DNA of 64,000 bases. It comes from an uncultured Bacteroidaceae bacterium. Its GTDB lineage: Bacteria > Bacteroidota > Bacteroidia > Bacteroidales > Bacteroidaceae. Shown piece by piece: positions 37,504 through 47,985 of this stretch. The stretch's first letter is position 1. Every line of letters starts with the position of its first letter. Location: positions 1-64,000 of the forward strand of contig CAKQRW010000010.1 in the NCBI GenBank assembly GCA_934271655.1, in the 5' to 3' direction. Position numbers and translations under genes: made by a program. The notes under the pieces were generated by a model that saw only the letters and a list, made by a program, of their open reading frames with translations, was not told the origin of the DNA and searched no databases.

Positions 37504-37511
37504 TAACTTTG
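37504..37511 (+). promoter_or_regulatory. -7 promoter element TAACTTTG of the PL11 gene
   Basis: TAACTTTGC, 52 bp before the start codon and directly after the T-run of the preceding terminator. Confidence 0.65.
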
Positions 37512-37562
37512 CACTGAAACTTTAAATAACTAACTAAACTTAACTATAAACCAAAAAACATC

Positions 37563-40500
37563 ATGAAGAAGGTATTTCTATCAGTCATGCTTCTGCTGGC
37601 AGCATCAAGCTCATTTGCGCAAAGGCAGACAGACCACCTTGACCGAGGTCTGGTAGCCATGAAGGTGAGCGGAGGCGTTTACCTCAGTTGGCGCATACTC
37701 GGCGAAGAATACTATGACGTGACCTATAATGTCTACCGCGACGGGACGCTGGTCAATGACAAGCCACTCACCGTATCCAACTTCAAGGACACTGCAGGAA
37801 CAACCACAAGCTCATACACCATCAAGGCCGTGGTGCGCGGACAAGAGCAGGCGGCAAGCAAGCCTGTGACTGCCTGGGCTTCAAGCTACAAGGAGATAAA
37901 GCTGAAGCATGAGGGCATCAAGAGCACACTTGTGCCCAACGATGCTTGCTGCGCCGATGTGGATGGCGACGGCGAACTGGAGATACTGATGAAGTTTGAC
38001 AACCTGAGCGAGGCGCAAGCCAGCTATCCGCGCGGCGGCTACGAAGGCGAATACAGCATATTCGAATGCCTCAAGCAGGACGGCACACGGCTGTGGTGGG
38101 TCAACTGCGGCCCGAACATGGGCGACTTCCAGAACAATGAGCAGAACATCGTGGCATATGACTGGGACGGCGACGGATGCGCCGAGGCTGTGATGAGAGC
38201 TGCCGACGGCACTGTCATACACATGGCCGACGGCACCACCTACACCGTGGGCAACGCTTCCTATAACGTGCGCTCGGCCACAGGAGGCGGAGTGAACTGG
38301 TTTGTGACCACCAACTCCGAATATCTCGTGTATCTCGACGGCAAGACAGGCAAGCCATACCAGTGCATCAAGTACCCGCTGCCACTGCTGGAAAGCAACG
38401 AGACAGACTATGGCGCAGCATGGGGCAAGGCTGACGGCGGCCACCGCGGCTCCAAACACTTCTTTGGCGCGCCATACCTCGACGGAAAGAAGCCAAGCAT
38501 ATTCCTGGCACGAGGCATATACACACGCCACAAGATGATTGCGCTGGACGTGGACCCTGCCACACACACACTGAAGGAAAGATGGAGATGGAACAACAAC
38601 ACCAACGGCCCATGGAAGGGACAGGGCTACCATAACTACTGCGTAGCCGATGTTGACCTCGACGGAAGGGATGAGATAGTGTACGGCTCCATGGTCATCG
38701 ACGACAATGGAAAGGGACTTTCCACCACCGGACTCGGACACGGCGACTCACAGCACTGCGGCGACTTCGACCCTTACCGCCACGGACAGGAGATATATGC
38801 CTGCAACGAGGACCAGCCAGGCAACAACTACCGCGACGCCACCACAAGCAAGATATACCACAGATTCCAGGCTGGCAACGATGACGGACGCGCCATCTGC
38901 GGCAACTTCACCAACAGTTTCCCAGGCTCACTGGGATGCTCCGCACGTGAGGGAGCCATCAGCACCGTGACAGACAACGCCGTGGCCAACATGGATGCCA
39001 CTGGCGTGTGCACCAACTTCCGCATCTACTGGGACGGTGACCTCTGCTCGGAGACATTCAACTACATCAATGGCAAGAACACAGAGGGATGCGTGGTGAA
39101 GTACGGCAGCTGGACTCCTATCTACACATGCGAAGGATCGCTGACCAACAACGACACCAAGGGCACGCCTTGCTACCAGGGCGACATACTCGGCGACTGG
39201 CGTGAGGAAATCATCATGCGCACAGCCGACAACAACATACGCATCTACTCTACTCCTACACCAACGTCATACCGCAACTACACGCTCTGGCACGACCACC
39301 AGTACCGCAACGCCATGGTATGGCAGATGTGCGGATACAACCAGACACCACACCCAAGCTATTTCCTCGGAGCCTTGGAGGGCATCACCATCGCGCCTCC
39401 ACCATTGACCACGACAGGACGCACCGAGGTGGCCAACGGGGGTGTCATCGGCACAAGCCTCAACGACCAGCATGTGCTCGTCTTTGACAATGCCGACACC
39501 AACGTGAGCATCGAAGACGGTGCGCAGCCATACATCGTGACATTCAACGTGCCCACATGGGTGCAAGGCTCTGCGCCAAGCGAGGCCACAGCAAGCAGCT
39601 ACAAGATAACATACACCACATACACATGCAACGTGACAGGCGGCGGACTGGCTGGCAATGCCCGACTCATCAAGCAGGGTGACGGCGTGCTCAACTTGCC
39701 AAAGGCTGACTTCAAGCATAGCGGAGAGACAAACATATGGGCCGGCACACTCAACTTCGACGGCTCGATGACCAACTCGCCTCTGTGGCTCAACCGCTTC
39801 GCCGAACTCAACTCCAACGGCGGCACATTCCGAAGCATTAAAGCTGACTACGCCTCTGTCATACGGCCAGGTGGCGAGAACTCCATGGGCAGCATAACAA
39901 CCGACTCTCTCTCGCTCGGCTTTGGCTCACGCATGGTCATAGACCTCTACAGCGACGGCCTCAATGCCGACAAGGTCAACACCAAGTATCTGAAGGTGGA
40001 GAAGAAGACTGGTACGGCATGGACTACAGCAGGCCCTAAATATCTGGCACCTGTCATTGAGCTGGTGGGACACACTGCAGACGGCGCTACCGAGATGGCT
40101 CCTGGCAAGTACATCATTGGAGAGGTGAGCGACAAGGTAGACGGCGACGTGAAGGACATCATCCTTGAGGGTCTCGCCACTACTAAGAAATATCTCTATG
40201 TGGAGAACGGCAAGCTGGTGCTCGAAATCATCGGCATGCGCGACCCTGCACAGGTGACATGGACAGGCAGCAACGGCAGCTCATGGAACTTCGCCGAGGA
40301 TGAGAACTTCACCATACTGAACAATGGCGTGGCTGAAAGCACCACCTTCGTATCTTCCGATGACGTGCTCTTCAACGACGAGGCCACACAGAAGACTGTA
40401 AGCCTCAACGGAGACCTGATGCCTCAGTCCGTCACTGTCAACAACTCAGCAGCCTATACCTTCAACGGCTCAGGCTCTATCGCCGGCACGGCATCCTTCA

Positions 40501-42224
40501 CCAAGGAAGGCACAGGTGTGGTGACTATCAGCAACGAGAACAGCTACACAGGCGGCACATTCCTGAAGGGCGGCACGACAAAGGTGGCCAAGCTCTCCAA
40601 CCAGTACAGCGAGACAGGCAACCTCGGCGGCGTGACAAAGACGGCCAACAAGTTCACAATGGAGAACGGAGCTGCGCTACAGACCACAGCGGCCGTGGAG
40701 ATGGGCTCGCCAATGATGATGGTCGGCAAAGAGGGAGGCGTGCTCAACGCTTCTGCCGACTTCAAGATGGATGAGCTCATCAGCGGAACCATCCTCACAA
40801 AGAAAGGCAACGGATGCCTGAAGACACAGAAGGCTAACACCGGACTTGCGCTTCTTGTACTCAACGGCGGCTCCATTGCAGCACAGGCTGGCAACCCCGC
40901 CAAGGTGGTGGAGCTGCAGAGCGGCACGCTCTGGGACGATGCGCAGGCCACAACGCATGAGATTAACGTGCCTCAAGGCAAGGCTGCCACATGGCAGCTC
41001 TCTGGAGTGTACTACACAGCCTACCAGAACAAGCTGACAGGCGCTGGCACTCTGACCATCGTGCCGCGCAACACTGTGAGCCGTGTGCGCATCACAGGCA
41101 ACTGGTCTGCCTTCACCGGCACTATCAAGCACACCACAAAGAACATATGGCTTCCGCTCGACGCTTCTACAGGACTCGCCAACGGAACACTCGACCTGGC
41201 TGAAGGATGCACCGCCACCAACGTGTGCAAGACCTTCAAGATAGGCAAGCTTACAGGCAAGGGCTCACTGGCTCATCCTGTGGCCAATTTCCAGAACTCT
41301 TCTGCCGTGAAGGGAAGCAACACATGGCAGGTGGGCAACTCCAATGAGATAGGCGGCGACTTCACATTCGACGGCACCATGCACGATGACGGAGGCACCA
41401 ACAAGTGCAACTTCGAGAAGATTGGCTCTTGCAAGATGTCTGTCTCAGGAGCATGGGACAACTCGGGCACTGTGAAGGTGAGCGGAGGCGAACTCTTCAT
41501 GAAGTCGGGCTCATCACTCGGCACAGGAAGCCTTACCGTCAATGCAGGAGCAAGGCTGTCGGGCACAACAAAGTCGGGCAAACCTATGACAAACAGCTCT
41601 TTCACCATCTACGGAGAGATACAGCCAGGATCATCTGCCACAGCGGCAACAGGCTGCATAGACTTCAACGGCAAGAACGTTGCCTTTGGCGCCGCTTCAA
41701 GGATTGTGGTTGTACTGCGCAAGACCGCCACAAGTGAGACATCGCCAAACAACAGCTATCTCACCAACATAGGCACGCTGAAACTGGCGGCTGGCACTAC
41801 CATCGCACCATTCATCAGCGACTACAACATGGGCAACCTCACCACCGACGCCAACACACCTGACGTCTTCTACGTGTGGACCAAGGCACAAACCGTCAAT
41901 GTGGCAGGCGACCTGAACTTCGAACTGCCTGAATTGCCGTCATACAACTACTGGGACACAAGCGACATAGCCAAGGGCATACTCTACGTGAAGTGCGACG
42001 CAGACAAGTACAAGGAGTTCGTCACTGGCATCAAAGGCATTGAGTCTGACGAGATAGTTGACGTGACCGTCACAAGCATCAACGGTGTGAAGATGCTCAC
42101 ATACACATGTCCGATGGGCAGCGCAGTGGCTACAGCCAAGCAGTCCAGCCTGGCCAATGGCACTTATGTGCTCAACGTGAAGACAGCTGACGGCAAGCGC
42201 AAGTCTGTCAAGATGACTAAATGA
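37563..42224 (+). CDS. Secreted rhamnogalacturonan lyase (PL11) fused to beta-strand repeats
   Basis: 1553 residues with signal peptide MKKVFLSVMLLLAASSSFAQ. The first 620 residues are a family 11 rhamnogalacturonan lyase: DRGLVAMKVSGGVYLSWRILG, an Fn3-like YNVYRDG, then the eight-bladed propeller with calcium-type loops such as ADVDGDGELEILMKFDN, VADVDLDGRDEIVYG and GDILGDWREEIIMRT. PL11 enzymes cleave the rhamnose-galacturonate backbone of rhamnogalacturonan I by beta-elimination. The remaining 900 or so residues hold autotransporter-associated-type strand repeats (FTKEGTGVVTISNENSYTGG and relatives) and a C-terminal tail (GTYVLNVKTADGKRKSVKMTK split) like a type IX secretion signal. Most PL11 enzymes are about 600 residues, so the fusion is unusual. 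Confidence 0.88.
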   Translation: MKKVFLSVMLLLAASSSFAQRQTDHLDRGLVAMKVSGGVYLSWRILGEEYYDVTYNVYRDGTLVNDKPLTVSNFKDTAGTTTSSYTIKAVVRGQEQAASKPVTAWASSYKEIKLKHEGIKSTLVPNDACCADVDGDGELEILMKFDNLSEAQASYPRGGYEGEYSIFECLKQDGTRLWWVNCGPNMGDFQNNEQNIVAYDWDGDGCAEAVMRAADGTVIHMADGTTYTVGNASYNVRSATGGGVNWFVTTNSEYLVYLDGKTGKPYQCIKYPLPLLESNETDYGAAWGKADGGHRGSKHFFGAPYLDGKKPSIFLARGIYTRHKMIALDVDPATHTLKERWRWNNNTNGPWKGQGYHNYCVADVDLDGRDEIVYGSMVIDDNGKGLSTTGLGHGDSQHCGDFDPYRHGQEIYACNEDQPGNNYRDATTSKIYHRFQAGNDDGRAICGNFTNSFPGSLGCSAREGAISTVTDNAVANMDATGVCTNFRIYWDGDLCSETFNYINGKNTEGCVVKYGSWTPIYTCEGSLTNNDTKGTPCYQGDILGDWREEIIMRTADNNIRIYSTPTPTSYRNYTLWHDHQYRNAMVWQMCGYNQTPHPSYFLGALEGITIAPPPLTTTGRTEVANGGVIGTSLNDQHVLVFDNADTNVSIEDGAQPYIVTFNVPTWVQGSAPSEATASSYKITYTTYTCNVTGGGLAGNARLIKQGDGVLNLPKADFKHSGETNIWAGTLNFDGSMTNSPLWLNRFAELNSNGGTFRSIKADYASVIRPGGENSMGSITTDSLSLGFGSRMVIDLYSDGLNADKVNTKYLKVEKKTGTAWTTAGPKYLAPVIELVGHTADGATEMAPGKYIIGEVSDKVDGDVKDIILEGLATTKKYLYVENGKLVLEIIGMRDPAQVTWTGSNGSSWNFAEDENFTILNNGVAESTTFVSSDDVLFNDEATQKTVSLNGDLMPQSVTVNNSAAYTFNGSGSIAGTASFTKEGTGVVTISNENSYTGGTFLKGGTTKVAKLSNQYSETGNLGGVTKTANKFTMENGAALQTTAAVEMGSPMMMVGKEGGVLNASADFKMDELISGTILTKKGNGCLKTQKANTGLALLVLNGGSIAAQAGNPAKVVELQSGTLWDDAQATTHEINVPQGKAATWQLSGVYYTAYQNKLTGAGTLTIVPRNTVSRVRITGNWSAFTGTIKHTTKNIWLPLDASTGLANGTLDLAEGCTATNVCKTFKIGKLTGKGSLAHPVANFQNSSAVKGSNTWQVGNSNEIGGDFTFDGTMHDDGGTNKCNFEKIGSCKMSVSGAWDNSGTVKVSGGELFMKSGSSLGTGSLTVNAGARLSGTTKSGKPMTNSSFTIYGEIQPGSSATAATGCIDFNGKNVAFGAASRIVVVLRKTATSETSPNNSYLTNIGTLKLAAGTTIAPFISDYNMGNLTTDANTPDVFYVWTKAQTVNVAGDLNFELPELPSYNYWDTSDIAKGILYVKCDADKYKEFVTGIKGIESDEIVDVTVTSINGVKMLTYTCPMGSAVATAKQSSLANGTYVLNVKTADGKRKSVKMTK

Positions 42225-42290
42225 AATACCCTGGCAAAGGGGCATTATAAGTCATTTATGTAAAATTTTACTAATAATCACACAAAAAGG

Positions 42291-42322
42291 AGGCGAAACA
42301 TTTGGATGTTTCGCCTTTTTTT
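42291..42322 (+). terminator. Terminator of the PL11 gene
   Basis: AGGCGAAACA / TGTTTCGCCT with a 6-nt loop, then six Ts. Confidence 0.85.
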
Positions 42323-42412
42323 CGTTCCTTTGTGACTGATTTTAAGGAGAGATTGTTACTGACTGAAAAATATTTCAAAATTAATTATTAACTTTTATAT
42401 TCAACTAACTGT

Positions 42413-45400
42413 ATGAAGAACCTTTTTACGTATGCGTTTACAGCTTCGTTCATGTTAGGTAGCGGCGTAGTGTCTGCCCAGACACAATACACTCCTATCA
42501 GGACTGTCCAGCTCGTCAACGCTGACTTCACAGCAGACCAGCCATTAGAAGGCATCTCCAACCTGTACACTTACAGCAAGGACATGGCGGATGCTGGACT
42601 GGGCGCAGGCGGCGCAGACCGCTTTGGACTCCAGGCTATCACAGGCTGGACAGCCAACATCCCATCGGACAACATCAAAAACACAGAGCGCACAGACAAC
42701 GCTGACGCCAAGGCTGCAGGCATTTTCACGTACAACAGCGAGTCGGCCGACCCAACAGGTGTCACACTCGGCGGTGCTTACTATGCGCCTAACGCTCCGG
42801 AAGGCTCAACTCAGGGACTGGGTCTTGTAGCTGTATGGGGTGCAGAGGCTACTTACACACAGGATGTCACACTACCTGCTGGCTCTTACATGCTCATTGC
42901 CAAGCTGCAGAACACCTCTGGCGCACAAGCCATAACCAACCGCTTCGGATTCATCGTATCCGACACTGAGTCTTACATGTCTACAAAGACAAGCTACACA
43001 GCAGGAACAGACGAATGGGAACTTGACACTATCATATTCAAGATTGACTCTGAGAAAAGCGGCAAAGTGTCTATCGGCTACAAGTCCAACGGCGAAGGCT
43101 CTAAAGTTAACCCTCACATCTACTACGACTACATCTCTCTCAGCGAGATTGACCCTGCCCCACTGATCAAGGCAGATGTAGACGAACTGAAGAAGAAGCT
43201 GGCTCGTGTCATCAAGGAGGCTGAGTTCAGCACAGTGGACGCTTCTGCAGCCAAGGCTGTTTACGACGATGAAAGCGCTACACTCGAAGGCGTGCAGGAG
43301 GCTATCGACGCTCTCAAGCAGAAGATCAGAAACGAGAGAATAGACCTCTCGGCATTCTTCCTCACCAACGCACACTTCGACGACGACGATGCTATTCCTG
43401 AGGACAACGGCATCTGCACATACGCTAAGGACAAGGCTACTAACAATGTAGACTACAGCGGTATGCAGGAGATATCTTCATGGACAGCAAGCAACCCTGG
43501 AACTGACGGACCTGCAGCAGGTGTCTTCTCGGTAGGAAGCAACTCTTTCCTTGGCGGCAAGGACTACCTTGGTCCTAAGACTCTTTCCAACGGAGCCACA
43601 GAGGGCAAGTTGCTCGGTCTCGTGACATGCTGGACAGGTACAGCAAGCTACACTCAGAGCGTAAGCCTTCCTAAGGGAAAATATGCCCTCACATTCTCTT
43701 ACTACAATGCCAACAAGGCTCAAGACATAGCAAAGAACCTCATGGGCTTCATCACTGATGAAGGTGTGGAGTACCTCGGTGAGACTCTCTCATTCCCTAA
43801 TGGCGAATGGACTGAGGAGACTGTACTGTTCGAGCTTACAGAAGAGACAGCCGGCACATTCTCTATGGGATACACGGCTACAAATACCGGTTCTGGCAAC
43901 ATGCCACACCTCTTTGTCGACGGCATCTCACTCGCCTACACTGGCGAGATGAACATCGACCCATCACTCTTCGCACTCCAGGCATCGGTGAAGTCTGCAA
44001 AGAACACTGATGGCTACTACAGCGAGGAACTGACACAGAAGCTCTCAGACCTCATTGAGCAAGGCGACGAGCTCATCGAGAGCGCAAGCGGCGACGCAGA
44101 CAAGAACACAGAGGTGGCCAAGGCCATCAACGAGATTATTCCTGTCATAAAGGCAAATATCAAGGCTTATGAGAAGCTCGCCACATTCAATGACGAGACT
44201 CTTCCTGAGGCTATGGACAAGTATGAGTCTGTAGAAAGCCTCTATGGAACATTGGAGACTCTCAAGAATGAGGTAGACGAAGCATACAATGACCGCACAT
44301 GGGCCACTGACAAGATCAACGAGACAATATCATCTCTCGATGGCATCATCAAGAGCGGCATTCAGAGCGCATTCGACGCAGCAGTAGAGAGCGGCAACAC
44401 ACCTGAGGGCGGTCTCGACATCTCTCTCCTCTACGACCAGCTCTCTTACACTTACAGCGAGTCGGCTGTATCCAACACTAACGTTCCTGACAAGGAGTGG
44501 TCTTACGGCGATGCCAACACATTCAAGACTCAGTACGGCACAGCCGAGGTTTGGAACAAGAGCCCATTCACTGTAAGCCGCACGCTGAAGGACATGCCTG
44601 CAGGTACCTACACTATCACAACTAAGGCATTCTTCCGCAACGCTGATAATGCTACCAACATTGAAAACGCTGCTGTTGAAGGCTACAAGCCAGAGGCTGC
44701 TGTCTTCGCAGGATACAACAAGACAGCTCTCACAAATGTGGCTGAGATAGCATCTGACTCAGAGGTAGAGAACTGGGCTGCTGCTGGCAGTGTTTACGTT
44801 CCAAACAGTCAGAAGGCTGCTTACGACATCTTCAACAATGAGGAGTACACTGACAAGGTTCAGAAGTCTGTCCAGACTGTCCTCACTGAGAAAGGCGACC
44901 TCACATTCGGCGTGAAGGCTAACCAGATGAACGACAACAGCTGGGTGGTATGGTACTCATTCGACATCAAGTACAACGGCGCAGCTGACGAGAACGTCAT
45001 CAAGGAGGCTCTCGAAACAGCCATCGAAGATGCCAAGACTTACAAGAGCAACAATGTTGACGGCATGAACGGATGGGCCAAAGCACAAGCTGACGTTGCT
45101 ATTGAGAAGGCAGAGAACGCAATAGGCTCTGACGCGGAGGCAACAACAGCTGCCATCAAGGATGTTGAGACTGCTGTCGCTGACATGAAGGCTGCCGTAG
45201 AGGCTCTGACTGCCTACAACAATGCCTTTGACGCTCTCACTGCTACATCTGAGTCTGATGACGCCATCCACACAGACAAGAGCGACAATGCATTCGTAGA
45301 GGTCACGGAAAAGGCAAATGACTACGACGAGCTTACTACAGAAGATCTTATCGCCCTCACCAAGGAGATGAAATATGTAGAAGGTCTCTTCAGAATACCA

Positions 45401-46042
45401 GAGGTGCCAGCCAATACTTCTGACGACAACCCATTCGACATGACTTCAGTCATCGTCAACCCAGACTTTGAGAACGAGGAGGACGGTCTGAAGGGATGGT
45501 CTTACTACAAGGGAGCTGACACTCAGGCTGCTGACAACACCAATGAGACATACGTTACAGAAGGTTCTACAGGAGCCAAACTCTTCAACACTTGGAACGG
45601 TTCTGCCCCTGAGGGAGGCTTCTACGTATCTCAGGAGATATCTTCTCTCCCAGCAGGCACATACCAGCTGACTGTTCTCGTAGCTTCAGACAAGGGCAAC
45701 ACTATCAATGTGACAGCTGGCGAGGCTGGCTACTCTCTCGTGACAGAGAACGATAAGAATGTCGGAGCCGACGTGAATGTCGTATTCACTGTCAAGGACA
45801 ATGAGCCTGTCACTCTCAAGGTTCAGAGCGCATCTTGGTTCAAGGCCGACAACTTCCGCCTCAGCTACTTCGGCACTAACAGCCAGAAGGAGACTACAGG
45901 TGTGGATGGCATCGAGGAGTCAGCTGACTCTGAGATAGCAGCCATCTACAACGCTGCTGGCGCTAAGGTCAACGCTCTCGTAAAGGGTGTGAACATCATC
46001 ACTTACAAGAACGGCACTACAAAGAAGGTTATCCTCAAATAA
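42413..46042 (+). CDS. Large secreted protein with repeated CBM-like modules
   Basis: 1209 residues with signal peptide MKNLFTYAFTASFMLGSGVVSAQ. Two related beta modules (about 28-240 and 300-510) each run from a NADFT/NAHFD start through an ITGWTA-type Trp motif to LPAGSYML or LPKGKYALTF and end in a DYISL/DGISL strand. A helical stretch follows, then a third module (about 660-840), another Ala/Glu-rich helical segment, and a last CBM-like module (VNPDFENEEDGLKGWSYY, LPAGTYQLTV). The tail IYNAAGAKVNALVKGVNII plus YKNGTTKKVILK resembles type IX secretion-type tails. No catalytic motif is seen. A glycan-binding or adhesive surface protein is likely. It follows the PL11 gene in the same direction but has separate terminators on both sides. 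Confidence 0.75.
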   Translation: MKNLFTYAFTASFMLGSGVVSAQTQYTPIRTVQLVNADFTADQPLEGISNLYTYSKDMADAGLGAGGADRFGLQAITGWTANIPSDNIKNTERTDNADAKAAGIFTYNSESADPTGVTLGGAYYAPNAPEGSTQGLGLVAVWGAEATYTQDVTLPAGSYMLIAKLQNTSGAQAITNRFGFIVSDTESYMSTKTSYTAGTDEWELDTIIFKIDSEKSGKVSIGYKSNGEGSKVNPHIYYDYISLSEIDPAPLIKADVDELKKKLARVIKEAEFSTVDASAAKAVYDDESATLEGVQEAIDALKQKIRNERIDLSAFFLTNAHFDDDDAIPEDNGICTYAKDKATNNVDYSGMQEISSWTASNPGTDGPAAGVFSVGSNSFLGGKDYLGPKTLSNGATEGKLLGLVTCWTGTASYTQSVSLPKGKYALTFSYYNANKAQDIAKNLMGFITDEGVEYLGETLSFPNGEWTEETVLFELTEETAGTFSMGYTATNTGSGNMPHLFVDGISLAYTGEMNIDPSLFALQASVKSAKNTDGYYSEELTQKLSDLIEQGDELIESASGDADKNTEVAKAINEIIPVIKANIKAYEKLATFNDETLPEAMDKYESVESLYGTLETLKNEVDEAYNDRTWATDKINETISSLDGIIKSGIQSAFDAAVESGNTPEGGLDISLLYDQLSYTYSESAVSNTNVPDKEWSYGDANTFKTQYGTAEVWNKSPFTVSRTLKDMPAGTYTITTKAFFRNADNATNIENAAVEGYKPEAAVFAGYNKTALTNVAEIASDSEVENWAAAGSVYVPNSQKAAYDIFNNEEYTDKVQKSVQTVLTEKGDLTFGVKANQMNDNSWVVWYSFDIKYNGAADENVIKEALETAIEDAKTYKSNNVDGMNGWAKAQADVAIEKAENAIGSDAEATTAAIKDVETAVADMKAAVEALTAYNNAFDALTATSESDDAIHTDKSDNAFVEVTEKANDYDELTTEDLIALTKEMKYVEGLFRIPEVPANTSDDNPFDMTSVIVNPDFENEEDGLKGWSYYKGADTQAADNTNETYVTEGSTGAKLFNTWNGSAPEGGFYVSQEISSLPAGTYQLTVLVASDKGNTINVTAGEAGYSLVTENDKNVGADVNVVFTVKDNEPVTLKVQSASWFKADNFRLSYFGTNSQKETTGVDGIEESADSEIAAIYNAAGAKVNALVKGVNIITYKNGTTKKVILK

Positions 46043-46072
46043 GGACAGCGCACTTTGCAAATAGCAATAACG

Positions 46073-46107
46073 GGCGCAGAGTCATATCGACTCTGCGCCT
46101 TTTTTTC
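46073..46107 (+). terminator. Terminator of the 42413 gene
   Basis: A perfect 11-bp stem GGCGCAGAGTC / GACTCTGCGCC followed by eight Ts. Confidence 0.9.
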
Positions 46108-46136
46108 GCCTTCTTTGGCAAAATGGTACTTTTCCC

Positions 46137-46167
46137 TTGGTCATGAACAGATAAAACGCTAACTTTG
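46137..46167 (+). promoter_or_regulatory. Promoter of fhs
   Basis: TTG (46137-46139), a 20-bp spacer and TAACTTTG (46160-46167). The short leader contains CTATAG at 46173 and CTATAT at 46182, again 9 nt apart. Confidence 0.75.
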
Positions 46168-46211
46168 CACACCTATAGATTCTATATTTCATTGATAATA
46201 TAATCATATAT

Positions 46212-47879
46212 ATGAAGACAGATATTGAAATAGCTCGTGAATGCAAACTTAGCAACATTCAGGAGATAGCAGAGAAAATCAACATCCCTATAGACCAACT
46301 GGAGATGTACGGCAAATACATAGCCAAGGTGCCAGAGACGCTCATCGATGAGAAGAAAGTGGAGAAGAGCAACCTGATACTGGTGACAGCCATCACTCCA
46401 ACAAAGGCCGGCATAGGCAAGACCACTGTGAGCATCGGTCTCGCCCTGGGCCTGAACAAGCTTGGCAAGAAAGCAGTGTGCGCCCTGCGCGAGCCTTCTC
46501 TCGGACCGTGCTTCGGAGTGAAAGGCGGTGCTGCCGGCGGCGGCCACGCTCAGGTGTTGCCTATGGAAAAGATCAACCTGCACTTCACAGGTGACTTCCA
46601 CGCTGTGACCTCAGCCCACAACATGATTGCAGCACTGCTCGACAACTACATCTACCAACACCGTGAGGAGGGCTTCGCCCTGAAGGAAGTGCTGTGGAAG
46701 CGCGTGCTCGACATCAACGACCGCAACCTGCGCACAGTGGTGACTGGCCTTGGCGCAAAGACAGACGGTGTGCCGGCTGAGAGCGGATTCGACATCACTC
46801 CTGCCTCTGAGATAATGGCGGTGCTGTGTCTCGCAAAGAATCTGGATGACCTGCGCCGCCGCATTGGCAACATCATACTCGGCATCAAGACTGACGACAC
46901 TCCTTTCCGTGTGAAGGACATGGGCGTAGACGGCGCTATCACCGTGCTGCTGATGGACGCTATCCATCCAAACCTCGTGCAGACAACAGAGCAGACACCT
47001 GCTTTCGTCCATGGTGGCCCATTCGCCAACATAGCTCATGGATGCAACACTGTCATCGCCACACGCATGGCCATGACATTCTCTGACTACGTGGTGACAG
47101 AGGCCGGCTTCGGCGCGGACCTCGGTGCTGAGAAGTTCTACAACATCAAGTGCCGCAAGAGTGGCCTCCAGCCTAAGCTCACCGTCATAGTGGCAACGAC
47201 ACAGGGGCTGAAGATGCACGGTGGCGTGTCTATAGACCATATCAAGGAGCCAAATGCCGAAGGTCTGCTGGAAGGCTGCAAGAACCTTGACAGGCACATA
47301 GCCAACATGCAGAGCTTTGGGCAGAATGTGGTAGTGGCATTCAACCGCTATGCCACCGACACAGACGAGGAGATGGAGCTGCTGCGCCACCACTGCGAGG
47401 AACTTGGCGTTGGCTTTGCGGAAAACAATGCTTTCATGGAAGGAGGCGAAGGTGCCAAGGAACTGGCACAGCTTGTCATCGACACCATAGAGAACAAGCC
47501 ATCTGCTCCGCTCACTCTCACCTATGACGACAGCGATGATATAAGAACAAAGATTGAGAAGGTGGCGAAGAAAATCTATGGAGCCGACGGTGTCACTTTC
47601 AGCAAGACCGCAGAGAAGATGCTGGCTCGCATAGAGAAGCTGGGCTTGGAGGACTATCCTGTCTGCATAGCCAAGACTCAATATTCTTTCTCTGCCGACC
47701 AGACTTTGTATGGCAGTCCCACTGGCTTCACCATCAATATCCGCGACCTTGTCATCAACTCTGGCTCGGAGATGATAGTGGCCATAGCTGGCAACATCAT
47801 GCGCATGCCTGGCCTGAGCAAGTCGCCACAGGCCGAGAGGATAACTATCGTAGACGGACTCATCGAAGGACTGAGCTAA
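46212..47879 (+). CDS. fhs: Formate--tetrahydrofolate ligase
   Basis: A 555-residue enzyme that joins formate to tetrahydrofolate with ATP. The P-loop region [21 protein letters not shown] and the blocks [37 protein letters not shown] (in two halves) and [18 protein letters not shown] [15 protein letters not shown] are diagnostic. Monocistronic with its own promoter. It can recycle formate made by PflB into one-carbon units for purine and methionine synthesis. Confidence 0.97.
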   Translation: MKTDIEIARECKLSNIQEIAEKINIPIDQLEMYGKYIAKVPETLIDEKKVEKSNLILVTAITPTKAGIGKTTVSIGLALGLNKLGKKAVCALREPSLGPCFGVKGGAAGGGHAQVLPMEKINLHFTGDFHAVTSAHNMIAALLDNYIYQHREEGFALKEVLWKRVLDINDRNLRTVVTGLGAKTDGVPAESGFDITPASEIMAVLCLAKNLDDLRRRIGNIILGIKTDDTPFRVKDMGVDGAITVLLMDAIHPNLVQTTEQTPAFVHGGPFANIAHGCNTVIATRMAMTFSDYVVTEAGFGADLGAEKFYNIKCRKSGLQPKLTVIVATTQGLKMHGGVSIDHIKEPNAEGLLEGCKNLDRHIANMQSFGQNVVVAFNRYATDTDEEMELLRHHCEELGVGFAENNAFMEGGEGAKELAQLVIDTIENKPSAPLTLTYDDSDDIRTKIEKVAKKIYGADGVTFSKTAEKMLARIEKLGLEDYPVCIAKTQYSFSADQTLYGSPTGFTINIRDLVINSGSEMIVAIAGNIMRMPGLSKSPQAERITIVDGLIEGLS

Positions 47880-47885
47880 TAAAGC

Positions 47886-47924
47886 AAGGGCTATAGCAGC
47901 TATTTCACAGTTGCCATAGCCCTT
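47886..47924. terminator. Possible terminator between fhs and the phosphopantetheinyl transferase gene
   Basis: AAGGGCTAT (47886-47894) pairs with ATAGCCCTT (47916-47924). One arm contains a CTATAG unit. The loop is large, so strength is uncertain. Confidence 0.45.
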
Positions 47925-47981
47925 ATTACTTCTATAGATTATATTGTTTAGCTTATATAGATTTCTATAGAGATTCTATAG
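47891..47981. repeat. CTATAG array between fhs and the PPTase gene
   Basis: Perfect CTATAG at 47891, 47932, 47965 and 47976, with near copies CTATTT (47900), CCATAG (47914) and ATATAG (47955). More degenerate than the other arrays. Confidence 0.65.
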
Positions 47982-47985
47982 TTTT

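Noticed and set aside
46611..47681. Long minus-strand frame inside fhs
   Set aside because: Antisense frame with no start context; fhs is fully supported on the plus strand. The same applies to long antisense frames in pflB, the SNF2 helicase and the GH43 gene.
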